DNA from: Chloroflexota bacterium
GTDB lineage: Bacteria > Chloroflexota > Anaerolineae > Anaerolineales > Villigracilaceae
Assembly (NCBI GenBank): GCA_019873735.1
Contig: JAIOAQ010000002.1
Coordinates: 1-64,000, forward strand
Length of the DNA stretch: 64,000 bases
Direction of reading: 5' to 3'
A model generated the notes under the pieces. It did not search any database, was not told where the DNA came from, and saw nothing but the letters and a program-made list of their open reading frames with translations. The translations under genes were made by a program, and so were the position numbers. Below are positions 50,201 to 59,400 of this stretch, piece by piece (within the stretch, counting starts at the first letter, position 1; the number at the start of each line of letters is the position of its first letter).

Positions 50201-51116
50201 GCAGGTAACCTTGGATATGGGCCGAATCCTCCAGCGGCTGGAGGGTGTATTCCTTCAGCCCTTGCAAGGCGCTAAACCCGGCAATGCGGGAGGCCACCAC
50301 CAGGCGGGCGTTCTGACCGGCCGGGGCGCGGGCAAAGGCTTCAATTTGCTCGCGCACCTTCTCTCGTTGCTCCGGCACTTCATCCAGCCCATCGAGCAGC
50401 ACCAGCAATTGGTTGTCCCGTTCCCAGGCTTCGTATACCTTCTCGGCGGTAGCGGTGGATTTTTGCAAACGCCGGGCGACTTCCTCGATCAGCACACGGC
50501 GCAGGGCATCGCCGCCCTTGCTCAGTTCACCGGCACAGGCCGGCAAGCGCAGGAAAATGGGCACTCGGGCTTCTTGCAGGAGGAGTTTCTCCTGCGCCCA
50601 GTTCTCCTCCCGCCTGGCAAAGCACAGCCCGATGAATTGCAGCGTGGTGCTCTTGCCGCTGCCGGGTTCACCCAGCAGCGCCAGGTGGGCGGCCTCCTGC
50701 AGCGCTTTCCCCAGCGGTACGGGCGGCGGGGGAGGCGGGGGAGGCGGTTGATGCTCCTTGCGCGCTTTTTCTTCTTCGGGAGGCATGGAAGGCGGTTGCG
50801 GCCCGGCATGCTCCAGCCGCTCTTCGGAAGCGGGCAGATCGGGACGGGGAGGATCGGACGGTTTGGGCGGCGGGATGTACCGGGCCTGTAGCAGCACGTA
50901 GACATCGGTCAGCGGGATACCGCGCTCTTCTTCATCCCCTTCGTAGAGGCGCAGCGTGGACCAGTCAGCGGCCACATGCTGCAGGTAGGCCTGCGTCAGG
51001 TGCTCCTGCTCTTCCGGGGGCAGCGCAGGCACACCCTGGTTCACAATGTTGTGGTCGCCGATGATAATGATACTGTTATTGGCGTCGCCGCCGATGGAGA
51101 GGTTACGGTCGCCCAT
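47232..51116 (-). CDS. STAND/NACHT NTPase with about 20 HEAT repeats and C-terminal TM helices
   Basis: Walker A LLGEPGSGKSTTLQF, Walker B LLVLLDGLDEVPE; about 20 copies of PALIQALQDEDEDVRRAAAEALGKIGDPQAV-type repeats; hydrophobic helices near C-terminus. Confidence 0.93.
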   Translation of the reverse strand: MGDRNLSIGGDANNSIIIIGDHNIVNQGVPALPPEEQEHLTQAYLQHVAADWSTLRLYEGDEEERGIPLTDVYVLLQARYIPPPKPSDPPRPDLPASEERLEHAGPQPPSMPPEEEKARKEHQPPPPPPPPPVPLGKALQEAAHLALLGEPGSGKSTTLQFIGLCFARREENWAQEKLLLQEARVPIFLRLPACAGELSKGGDALRRVLIEEVARRLQKSTATAEKVYEAWERDNQLLVLLDGLDEVPEQREKVREQIEAFARAPAGQNARLVVASRIAGFSALQGLKEYTLQPLEDSAHIQGYLQGWLGVLGIEGNPETEAQTLLEKMRAIPALRRVLDNPLLLRLSAEVYARQGEIARNRADLYARYVAEAWRRAERRSADPKQRETALQALEAIAWHLHSGGERVEERLLQLLQEKRLASDAEAARALLALLRQKTGLLARLEGDQHAFAHATIGEYFVARRLQRAWKQNPRRTRAFLRPRWHLPEWREPIILLVGALEADQLQTLISGLWSRCDPFERATRRSLFLAAELAVEAGHWEGLASSLRPDLLQALQDEDKGMRLVAAKALGEIGDPQVVPTLIQALQDEDMGVCEAVVEALGEIGNPQVVLALIQALPDKNRGMRRLAETLKKIGDPQAVPALIQALQDEDENVRWVAVWALTKIGAPAVPVLIQALQDEKISVRWAAEALGEIGAPAVPALIQALPNKNRWVRRAAAEALGEIGDPQAVPALVQALRDEDEDVRREAAWALGKIGASAVPALVQALQDEDRWVRRAAAEALGKIGDPQAVPALIQTLQDKNIWVRRAAAEALGEIGDPQAMPALIQTLQDEVKDVRRAVGKIGDPQAVPDLIQYFEDQGKKDVRRAAAEALGKIGAPAVPALIQALQDEDEDVRRAAAWALGQIGDRQAVPALIQALQDENEDVRRAAALSLGKIGAPAVPALLQALQDEDEDVRRAAVSVLRQIGDPQAVPPLLQALQHENKDVRRVAVWALGEIGVPAVPALIQALRNEDEDVRRPAGVALWKIGAPAVPALLQALRDEDKDNVRRAAIWTLGKIGDPQAVPALIQALQDEDKDVREAAAEALGQIGDPQAVPALIQASRDEDWLVRGAAAKALGQIGDPQAVSTLIQALGDEYENVRQKAVAALEKIFDALRPPQESKTQRKLLRVLRSWQMLWRLKKARGVSLLSAALTYRDALEVALSPWKDPLQPPPQEGRRARFQQAAQGVGLALLAGLAGLLAVLLSGAGKALGDWLAPLWAAQPFLLLLGSVLLLGALGWALQRWLGKGKWRK

Positions 51117-51189
51117 GGCCGCCTAGGGAGAGAGAATTTGGAATCAATTTTAGCATAAGAGAGCATGGAAAATGCAGCGCGGAGGCCGT

Positions 51190-51435
51190 CCACGAATAAA
51201 CGAATGGCTGCCTGCCCCCATTCGTTTATTCGTTCCCCATTCGTTTATTCGTTCCCCATTCGTTGACGGTCGGCCCCCCGTAGAATAGGTTTCCAACCTG
51301 TTCCTGCACAAGTCAAAGACTTGCGCCACATCGCCCCCATTCGTTTATTCGTTCCCCTATTCGTTGACGGTCGGCCCCTGTCCCCGTGGAACAGGTTTCC
51401 AACCTGTTCATGCGCAAGTCAAAGACTTGCGCCAC
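51190..51435. repeat. Duplicated composite intergenic module: CATTCGTTTATTCGTTCCCC repeats plus two REP double hairpins (51280..51329, 51386..51435)
   Basis: Two about 100-bp units, each CATTCGTTTATTCGTTCCCC...CATTCGTTGACGGTCGGCCCC...GGTTTCCAACCTGTTC-nTGC-(G/A)CAAGTCAAAGACTTGCGCCAC. Confidence 0.8.
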
Positions 51436-51666
51436 TCATCCCTGCCACAACCTCACCCCGCCCGGCGCGTTTGCCCGGCAGGCTGCTTTCAGACTGCAGC
51501 CGCCGCAGGCCTCGCCGCAGGTTTCGTAGGGGCGCAATTGACCGAGGCGCTGGAGATGATCGAGCATCGCCTCCACCAGGGCGGGCGTCGTGCCGAGACG
51601 GGCAGCCAGGACGCCGGTCTCGAACGTGCCGCCGGAACGGATTTCGGCCAGGAGTTTTTCGAGCAT
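51436..51666 (-). CDS. feoC: FeoC-like small winged-helix protein with Cys cluster
   Basis: MLEKLLAEIRSGGTFETGVLAARLGTTPALVEAMLDHLQRLGQL...CGEACGGCSLKAAC; immediately downstream of feoB. Confidence 0.75.
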   Translation of the reverse strand: MLEKLLAEIRSGGTFETGVLAARLGTTPALVEAMLDHLQRLGQLRPYETCGEACGGCSLKAACRANAPGGVRLWQG

Positions 51667-51668
51667 CG

Positions 51669-53708
51669 TCACACCCCCATCCAGACGGCCAGGTGATAGG
51701 TCACCGCGCCGGCGGCCATGGAAAGCGCCAGCAGGAGAAAGACGCTCAGCAGCGTCCAGCGCCAGGAGCCGGTCTCTTGCCTCGTCACGGCCACGGTCGC
51801 CATGCAGGGGATGAAGAGCATCGTCACCACCAGAAACGAGAGGGCAGTGGCGGTGGAGTAGGAGGCGGCCAGCAACTCGGTCAGGCCGGCCTCCGGCGAG
51901 ACGCCGAACAGCACGCCCAGGGTGGCGATGGCGTTCTCCTTGGCCGGGAAACTGGTGATGAGCGCCACCGTCAGCCGCCAGTCGAAGCCCATCCAGCGCC
52001 CGACCGGTTCGAGGAACTGGCCGAAGCGCGCCAGGTAACTGCTGTTCAGGTCGCCGCCCGGCAGGTACGACAGCGCCCAGACCAGCATCGCCATCGCCAG
52101 GATGGCCGTCCCGGCCTTTTTGACGAAGGCGATCGAACGCTGCCAGACCAGCAGCCCGATGGTGCGCAGGTTGGGGATGTGATAGAGCGGCATCTCCATG
52201 ATGAAGGCCGAGCGCTGCCCCTTGAAGATGACCCGGTTGAGCAGCGCGCCGCTCGCCACCAGCGCCAGCAGCGAGAGCAGCACCAGCCCCCAAGTGACCC
52301 AGAGAGCGTTCGCCCCGAAGAAGGCCGGGGCGATGAAGGCCACCACCGCCATGCGCGCCGTGCAGGGCACCAGCGGGGCGATCAGGATGGTCAGCAGACG
52401 CGCCGGCCAGGAGTCGATCACCCGCGTCCCCATCACCGCCGGCACGTTGCAGCCGAAGCCCAGGAAGAGCGGCAGGAACGACTTGCCGTGCAGGCCCATC
52501 AGGTGCATCAGGTTGTCCATCACGTAGGCGGCGCGGGCCATGTAGCCCACGTCTTCCAGCAGGGCGAAGGCGGCGAAGAAAATGACCAGGATGGGCAAAA
52601 AGGTCAGCACCGAGCCAACTCCGCCGATCAGCCCGTCCACCATCAGGCCCTGCAGCCAGAACGGCACCTCGGTCAGCGCCTCGGCGGCCAGACCCGCCAG
52701 CGGGGCGACCGCGGCCTGCTCCAGCCAGGCCTGCAGCGGCGCGCCGATGGTGAAGGTCAGCCAGAAGACCAGGCCGAGAATCCCGGCCAGGAGGACCAGC
52801 CCCCAGAACGGGTGCGCCGCCCAGCGGTCGAGGCGTTCGGTCAGGCCGATTTGCCCGACCCGCGGCCGGGTCACGGCAGCGCGCACCAGCCGCCCGATCC
52901 ACTCGTAGCGGCCGGAGGCCACCGCCAGGAAGGCGTCGTCGTGGGCGCGCAGGATGTCGTGGACGGCCTCCCAGGTTTCGGGCGGCATGGAGGCCTGCAT
53001 CAGGCGCGTCACCTCGGCGTCGCCCTCCAGCAGTTTCAGGGCGATCCAGGAGGACGGATAGGGGGCGGGGACGTGCGGGGCGATCTGCGCCTCGATTTGG
53101 GCCAGGATTTGACAATGGTCGGCGCGCACTTCGGGCGGGCGCGGACCGGCGGCCTGCTCGCCGTTTAAGACGCGCTCGGCCACCGTCAGCAACTCGCGCA
53201 CCCCGGCGGCTTTGGAGGCGACCATCGGCACCACCGGCACGCCCAGCGCCGCCTCCAGCACGTGCGGCTCAACGCGCAGCCCCTCCTGCTCGGCCACGTC
53301 CATCATGTTGAGGGCCACCACCAGCGGCGCATCCAGGGCGGCCAGTTCGGCCACCAGATAGAGGCTGCGCTCCAGGTTGGCGGCGCTGACCACCGCCACC
53401 ACCAGGTCGGGCTTTTCGCGCAGGATGAACTCGCGGGCGATGACCTCCTCCGGCGAGTTAGCGGTGAGACTGTAGGTGCCGGGCAGGTCCACCAGCAGCG
53501 CCTGACGGCCGTTCAGGTCGAAGCGGCCCTCGCGGCGCTCGACCGTCTTGCCCGGCCAGTTGCCGACGTGCTGGTTGAGTCCGGTCAGCAGGTTGAACAC
53601 GGTGGACTTGCCCATGTTGGGCTGTCCGGCCAGGGCGATGACCGGCGTCCCGGCCTCGGCCAGGCGCGTCCGCTCCGGCGCGGCGACGGCGGCGTGACAA
53701 TCAGGCAT
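51669..53708 (-). CDS. feoB: Ferrous iron transport protein B
   Basis: G1 AGQPNMGKSTVFNLLTG, HVGNWPGKTVERREG, DLPGTYSL, polytopic C-terminal Gate domains. Confidence 0.95.
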   Translation of the reverse strand: MPDCHAAVAAPERTRLAEAGTPVIALAGQPNMGKSTVFNLLTGLNQHVGNWPGKTVERREGRFDLNGRQALLVDLPGTYSLTANSPEEVIAREFILREKPDLVVAVVSAANLERSLYLVAELAALDAPLVVALNMMDVAEQEGLRVEPHVLEAALGVPVVPMVASKAAGVRELLTVAERVLNGEQAAGPRPPEVRADHCQILAQIEAQIAPHVPAPYPSSWIALKLLEGDAEVTRLMQASMPPETWEAVHDILRAHDDAFLAVASGRYEWIGRLVRAAVTRPRVGQIGLTERLDRWAAHPFWGLVLLAGILGLVFWLTFTIGAPLQAWLEQAAVAPLAGLAAEALTEVPFWLQGLMVDGLIGGVGSVLTFLPILVIFFAAFALLEDVGYMARAAYVMDNLMHLMGLHGKSFLPLFLGFGCNVPAVMGTRVIDSWPARLLTILIAPLVPCTARMAVVAFIAPAFFGANALWVTWGLVLLSLLALVASGALLNRVIFKGQRSAFIMEMPLYHIPNLRTIGLLVWQRSIAFVKKAGTAILAMAMLVWALSYLPGGDLNSSYLARFGQFLEPVGRWMGFDWRLTVALITSFPAKENAIATLGVLFGVSPEAGLTELLAASYSTATALSFLVVTMLFIPCMATVAVTRQETGSWRWTLLSVFLLLALSMAAGAVTYHLAVWMGV

Positions 53709-53952
53709 GATTGCCTCGTTCGACCAGGATTTTGGCCGCCTCGCCGCGTCCCAGGGCCAGGCGCGTGCCGCGGGCGGTGACGATGAGCGGGCCGCGGCCG
53801 TAGTTCTGCACCATGTTGACGCGCACGCCGGGGGTGAGCCCCAGCGAGGCCAGGCGGCTGGTCACGGCCCGCCCGGCCTTGAATTCGACGATGACAGCCT
53901 CCCGCCCGGCTTCGAGGTCGGCGAGGGGAAAGGGGGGTTGGGAATCGGGCAT
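53701..53952 (-). CDS. feoA: FeoA family protein
   Basis: Start MPDSQPPFPLADLEAGREAVIVEF; SRLASLGLTPGVRVNMVQNYGRGPLIVTARGTRLALGRGEA. Confidence 0.88.
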   Translation of the reverse strand: MPDSQPPFPLADLEAGREAVIVEFKAGRAVTSRLASLGLTPGVRVNMVQNYGRGPLIVTARGTRLALGRGEAAKILVERGNHA

Positions 53953-54195
53953 AGAGACTCCTGAAAGTGCCAGAAGGGTTGAAACAAAAGTTTTCGCCAC
54001 GAATTTCACGAATGAGCACAAATTTTTGGTAGTGCCATCATGTAAGTGATGGCCTGTGCGGGCGGGATGGAATTCCGCCAAATTATGGGTGTGCGGAATA
54101 CCATAAAACGCCCTGTGGTTGCTACCATCGGTTGCCGGTCATGGGCTAACCTGCGGGAGGATGAAGGCAGATACCTGCCCATTTCGTGTAATTCG

Positions 54196-54338
54196 GTAAC
54201 TGCCTACCAACAGCCAAAAGGGGGAAGAAAGACACCGCTGTGTGTCATTGCGAGGGCGCAGCCCGAAGCAATCTCCGGCCTTTGCAGGGAGACTGCCACG
54301 CTCGCTGCGCTCGCTCGCAGCGACAGGTAGGCAGTTAC
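54196..54338. mobile_element. MITE-like element, copy 4 (143 bp, foreign interior)
   Basis: GTAACTGCCTACC...GGTAGGCAGTTAC with perfect 8-bp TSD GTAATTCG (54188..54195 and 54339..54346). Confidence 0.88.
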
Positions 54339-54407
54339 GTAATTCGTGTCATTCGTGGCTCGAAAAAAAACAAACAGGCACAAGCCCATGGCTTGCTAAA
54401 CGGCATG

Positions 54408-55226
54408 TCATGCCAGCGCTGGAGCAGCGGAGGCGTTTTGGCGCCGCAGGCCGAGGAAGATCAGCCCAAAATAGGCCAGGTAGGCCAGCACCTCGGTCAG
54501 CGAGGGATTGCCGTTGTAACCAAAGAGTGCCTTGAGCAAACTGCCGACGGTCGAGTTCTCGTCCAGCCAGGGGTTGACATCCCAGACATGCTCGATGACG
54601 GCGGGAATCCAGCCGGCCTCGTTGAATTCATGCACGCCGTGCGCCACCAGCCCGGCAGCGAACAAAATCAGCAGGATGCCGGTCACCTGGAAGAAGCGGC
54701 GCAGGTCGAGACGCAGGGCGGCCGAGAACAGCAGCCAGCCCAGGGCGACCGCAGCCGCCAGCCCGAACAACGCGCCGAGGATGGTCTGCCCGGCCTGGAC
54801 GATGAAGGCGTTGGCCGTCAGGAAGAGCGCCAGTTCGATGCCCTCGCGCACCACCGCCAGGAAAGCCAGCCCGAAGAGGGCGCGGCGGCCGGTCTTCAGC
54901 GCGGCCTGACGCGTGCTGTTTTCCAGTTCGGCGCGCAGGTGGCGGCCCTGACGATTCATCCAGAAAATCATCCACGTCAGCAGCCCGGCGGCGAAGAGCA
55001 TGGCAAAGCCCTCGAAAATTTCCTCCGCCTTGCCTTCCAGCGAAATGCCCAGGGCGGTGAGCAGGCCGCCCGTCAGCAGGCTGAGCAGGACGGCGGTGAA
55101 CGTCCCGCCCCAGACGGCCGGTTTCAGGTCGGGGCGGTTGATCTTTTTGAGCGCGCCAAGGACGATGCCGATGATGAGGGCGGCTTCCAGCCCTTCGCGC
55201 AGCGAGAGAAGAAAAGCAGAGAACAT
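54408..55226 (-). CDS. FTR1 family high-affinity iron permease
   Basis: MFSAFLLSLREGLEAALIIGIVLGAL (REGLE motif); second REGIELALF motif. Confidence 0.92.
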   Translation of the reverse strand: MFSAFLLSLREGLEAALIIGIVLGALKKINRPDLKPAVWGGTFTAVLLSLLTGGLLTALGISLEGKAEEIFEGFAMLFAAGLLTWMIFWMNRQGRHLRAELENSTRQAALKTGRRALFGLAFLAVVREGIELALFLTANAFIVQAGQTILGALFGLAAAVALGWLLFSAALRLDLRRFFQVTGILLILFAAGLVAHGVHEFNEAGWIPAVIEHVWDVNPWLDENSTVGSLLKALFGYNGNPSLTEVLAYLAYFGLIFLGLRRQNASAAPALA

Positions 55227-55251
55227 GAGAGACACCTCTAAAATTTTGATA

Positions 55252-55303
55252 ACCACAGATTACAGCCACAGATTACACAGATTACACAGATTACACAGAG
55301 GAG
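55252..55303. repeat. ACAGATTACAC short tandem repeat upstream of FTR1 gene
   Basis: CCACAGATTACAGCCACAGATTACACAGATTACACAGATTACACAGAGG. Confidence 0.7.
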
Positions 55304-55320
55304 GAAAATTGAAAATCTGT

Positions 55321-55442
55321 GTAATTGCCTACCCTTAACCCTCCCGCAGGTTAGAACGGGGCCGGCAAGCAATACCGGCAATCATAGGGATGTCTTCTGG
55401 CCTGGACATTGCGCCAAAACCTGCGGGAGGGTAGGCCGTTAC
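55321..55442. mobile_element. MITE-like element, copy 5 (122 bp)
   Basis: GTAATTGCCTACCC...GGGTAGGCCGTTAC with perfect 8-bp flanking AAATCTGT. Confidence 0.85.
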
Positions 55443-55569
55443 AAATCTGTTTGAAAATCTGTGCTCATCTGTGTCAATCTGTGGCAAATACTTTCCGTGC
55501 CAATCGGCAAACTTTCGACTTTCCTGCGGATTCAAGTTATAATTACCTTGAAACACCAGCAGTTATTAT

Positions 55570-55592
55570 ATGCTAATTTTTAAAATTAGCAT
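55570..55592. promoter_or_regulatory. Candidate metal-regulator (DtxR-family) operator
   Basis: ATGCTAATTTT-T-AAAATTAGCAT perfect 11+1+11 palindrome 25 bp upstream of the dtxR-like start. Confidence 0.7.
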
Positions 55593-55616
55593 ACCATAAT
55601 ATTCAGAATAAATGCC

Positions 55617-56303
55617 ATGACAAATGTCACAACTTCCGAGGCCATCGAAATCTCCGGCCTGAGTTCCACCATCCAGGACTACCTCTCGCTCATCTACGTC
55701 ATGGAGCGCGACGGCGAGCCGGTGATCGGCTCGCGCCTGGCCGAACTGCTCGGCGTCACGCCCCCGACGGTCACCAACACGCTCAAGCGCATGACCCGCG
55801 ACGGCCTGCTGACAATGGACAAGAACGGCACCCACCTGACCGAAAGCGGCTGGGCAGCGGCGCGGGTGGTGATGCGCCGTCACATGTTGATGGAGTGGAT
55901 GATGGTCCAGACCCTGCCCTGGTCGAAACTGCACGCCGAGGCCCATCACCTGGAACACGCCATCTCTTCCATGACCGAAACCGCCCTGATGGAACAACTC
56001 GGCCACCCGCGCACCTGTCCGCACGGCAACCCGCTGCCTGGCTGCGAGCAGGCGGTCAGCGCCTGGCTGCCGCTGACGCAGATCGCCGAGGGCGAACAGG
56101 TCATCCTGCGGCGCATCCACGAACTGGCGGAGGAAAACGCCCCTCTGCTCGCCTACCTGGAGGCCAAACAACTCCTCCCCGGCGCCTCGCTGCGCGTGAC
56201 CGAAATCCTGCCCTTCAACCAGACCATCACGGTGGAAGTCAACGCTCAGGCGGTGACGCTCGGCAACGCCGCGGCGCGCTATCTTTTTGTGGAAAAAACG
56301 TAA
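55617..56303 (+). CDS. DtxR/MntR family metal-dependent transcriptional regulator
   Basis: TIQDYLSLIYVMERDGEPVIGSRLAELLGVTPPTVTNTLKRMTRDGLL; VMRRHMLMEWMMV; GHPRTCPHGNPLPG; C-terminal SH3-like FeoA domain. Confidence 0.93.
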   Translation: MTNVTTSEAIEISGLSSTIQDYLSLIYVMERDGEPVIGSRLAELLGVTPPTVTNTLKRMTRDGLLTMDKNGTHLTESGWAAARVVMRRHMLMEWMMVQTLPWSKLHAEAHHLEHAISSMTETALMEQLGHPRTCPHGNPLPGCEQAVSAWLPLTQIAEGEQVILRRIHELAEENAPLLAYLEAKQLLPGASLRVTEILPFNQTITVEVNAQAVTLGNAAARYLFVEKT

Positions 56304-56401
56304 CTGCCTATCATCCCACAGGAGGCTTAAACGAAAAACGGGATAAAAACAACCGCCGGTTGCGCTTCGGACAACCGGCGGTCAGTTCCACAGGAAAGCC
56401 C

Positions 56402-59400
56402 TTATTTCACAACAAACACACTGCCGGCCCCGCGCCCGGCCACATCCGGGAAATAAAACTCAAAAGCAGAGGGTGGAATGACCTGGAAAGTCCCGGCCGT
56501 TCCAGCGCGTGCCAGATAGGTGTAAACATAGGTCCCGGCGGGCAAGTAGTCGGCAGAAAGAACCACCTTCTCATCCCGCAGTTCAACATGATTGAAGTAC
56601 CACCACCCCCAGCCGCGCAGATCATAGTCACGGCGGTTGTAGGAGGCTGGCAATTCCATATCGGTCGCCAGGGTGGTGTCTAAGGGTTCCAATCCGGCAG
56701 GCAGAGGATCATTGATCACCACGTAATGCGCGGCATTTGGTACGACCAGGGTCAGGCGCACGCGCACCAGATCACCGCGCTTTACCTGCGTCACCGGCGT
56801 TTTCGGGTCAGACAAGTTGAAGTATTGGCGCGAGATGAGCATCCCCTGGTCCAGCGGCTGGATAGAGGCCACCGGCAAATCCACCTTCATGTAAGCGGTG
56901 TAATACAGGTTGCCCGGCCCGGCTCCGCGCGTGAAGACCAGGCGATTGGCCTCGTCTTTGAGCAGCTTTTCAAGTTCAATGTTCAGATAGACGGGGGAGG
57001 TCAGGTTTTGGCGCGTGGCCACACCGCTCTCAATTTTCTCTCCGTTCAGCCCAACGGCATAGGCATAATTGGTCTCAAACTCGCTGGATACTTCCAGCCA
57101 ATTCGTCAGAGCCATCAACACCCAGGCCGTTTCTTGCGTGGACTTCCAGCGGCCGCCGTCTCGATGAGCCATCAGCCAGCGGACAGTATTCGCCGTGAGC
57201 GGATTCTGCGGATCAATCTGAGTGAAAGCATTCAGCACGATGGCCGTTGTGCGGACATCGGTATTCCAGTTCCAGTAATCGTGAAACTCCTCCTCCCAAT
57301 GACTGCCGGCCGATGACATAACGGAAGCAGACACCAGGTCCGACATGAGCGTGGCAATGCGCTCATCATCAGGGTTTTCCAAATGCAGCGCCATGGCCAG
57401 ATAAGCCTTTCCATACAGACTAAGTTGATGACGGTATTCATATAAGACATTGGCCTGCGCCGGCAGTTCGCCGGTCGCGCGCCTGAGCACCCAAACGATC
57501 AAGGCCTGGCGGTTATACTGCCAGGAGGCATCGTTGGGGTGCAGGCTGGGAGTGCTTCTCTGCAAGTATTTGATTCCCCTGGAGAGAGCGCCATCCGCAA
57601 CCACGTAACCAGACTGCTTTGCCTCTAACAAAGCCAGCACAACATAGGCACTGGTCAGCGGGTCGCTTTGGGAGTCATCCCACCATGCCCAGCCGCCATC
57701 ACCCCGCTGTTTGGCGTAAATGCGCTGCAGCGCCTTGCCAACGTTCTCATCCAACCCCTGCTGAAGCGGCAGGTTGGGCAAGCCTGCATCCTTCAAGGCG
57801 CGGGCGGTAATGACATTGGGCAAAACGCTCGAAACGGTTTGCTCCAGGCAATCGTAAGGATAGGTCTTGAGGTACTCCAGGCCGTTGGTCATCGAGGCAG
57901 CCAGGGAAGGAGAGAGTTCAACCGCCACCTTTGCATCAGAATACGCAAAGGTTGTCGGCAAAACCAGGCTCTCGCTCACCGAGCCGCTTTCCCGCAGGAT
58001 ACCGGCGGTGCCGACCGTTTCGGTGACAGCATAGGTATAGACCGGGATTCCCTGTCCCGGCAGTGTGCCCAGCGAAGGCTTGCTGGCATCGCGGTACCCG
58101 CCGCCCGAGACGCTGGCCGTCAGGTCGAGACGCGTGACGCCTTGTGGAATCTTCAAGTCCCAGGTGACGTAACCTTGCTGGCGCGCCGGTACCTCTACTT
58201 TTTGATTGACGGCCGACGTAACCTCCGCGCCGGTGGCCTCCAGTGAGACATCCACATTGAGAGCCTGATCGGTGGTATTTCGAATCAATGCCCCGACCCT
58301 GGCCTGGTCGCCGGCCACAAAGAAACGCGGCGTTTGTAACTGGACAAAGAGCGGCTTGGTGCTGAGCAACTCATGCGTGCCTTGCCCTACCAGGCTGTCG
58401 ACAGTGACGGCGCGTGCGTCCATGCGCCAGGTGGTCAGGTTTTCGGGCAACGTCACGGTAACTTGCGCTTCGCCGTTTTTATCGGTTAACACCTGCGCTG
58501 TCCAGTAAGCCGTATCGCGAAAATCCTGCCGGACGGTAATGATTCCATAGTCCCCTTCTCCCTTCCCGTCGCCGCCGCCAGAGCCGCTACCATCACCCTC
58601 TGGAATAATCTCATCGTAATTGGCATTGAAGTCCTCGGCGGTGAGGACAATGCTGACAGAGGTGCGTACGCTGAGGGCTTTCTGCGGATAGAACTGACTC
58701 AAGATGGGCAAAGAGTTGGAGGGCGCCAGCGCCAGCAGAGACTTATCCACCAGTGCCAGCGAGACTTCGGCCTGCACCGGCTTGCCGCGGTAATCGGTGG
58801 TTTTGATCGTGTAAGTCACCTGTTCACGCGGCCCGGCAGATTCTTTATCCGTGCTGATCTTTACATCCAACTCTTGCTGCTCGGTATCCACATTCAGCCG
58901 CAGCATCGCAACTTTGAAATCGGGGCTGCCAGTATTGTCTGCGCCGCTGACCACGATCACAGAAAGGTATGAAACGGGCGCCATCTCCTTGGTAATGGGC
59001 AATTTGTAAATCGTGCTATTGCCTTCCAGGCGGACGACCTCGCGAGCATAAATGTGACCGCGTTCATACGTCACCAGGGCATAGACTTCTCCCTGAAAGG
59101 GCTGGGCAATCAAAATTTCGGCCGTTTCGCCCGGCGAGTAGGAGTCCTTATCGGCCACCAGGGCAAAACTGCGATCGTTGGTTTGCCGCCAGGAGACATA
59201 TTCATCACTCGACACCCACAGATAAGTAGATGCCTGATGTTTGTTCCCCTTGCTATCCCGCACGGTAACGGTCGCCTTAAAGACCCCGCCATTGGGGGGC
59301 GTAAAGGCAATGCTGGCCGTGCCGTCCTCGCCCACGACCAGGCGCGAGAAACTCTTGACCGGAATCTCCTGCACAGACGTCACCCAGCGCAGGCGGCCAT

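Noticed and set aside
51321-53168. 615-aa plus-strand ORF and the 559-aa minus-strand ORF 51436..53115
   Set aside because: Both overlap feoB in other frames with low-complexity Arg/Gly/Gln-rich composition; only the terminal 76 aa of the minus ORF (feoC-like, 51436..51666) is credible.
55252-55303. ACAGATTACAC tandem as a regulatory array
   Set aside because: Simple widespread-looking tandem repeat; no evidence for binding-site function.
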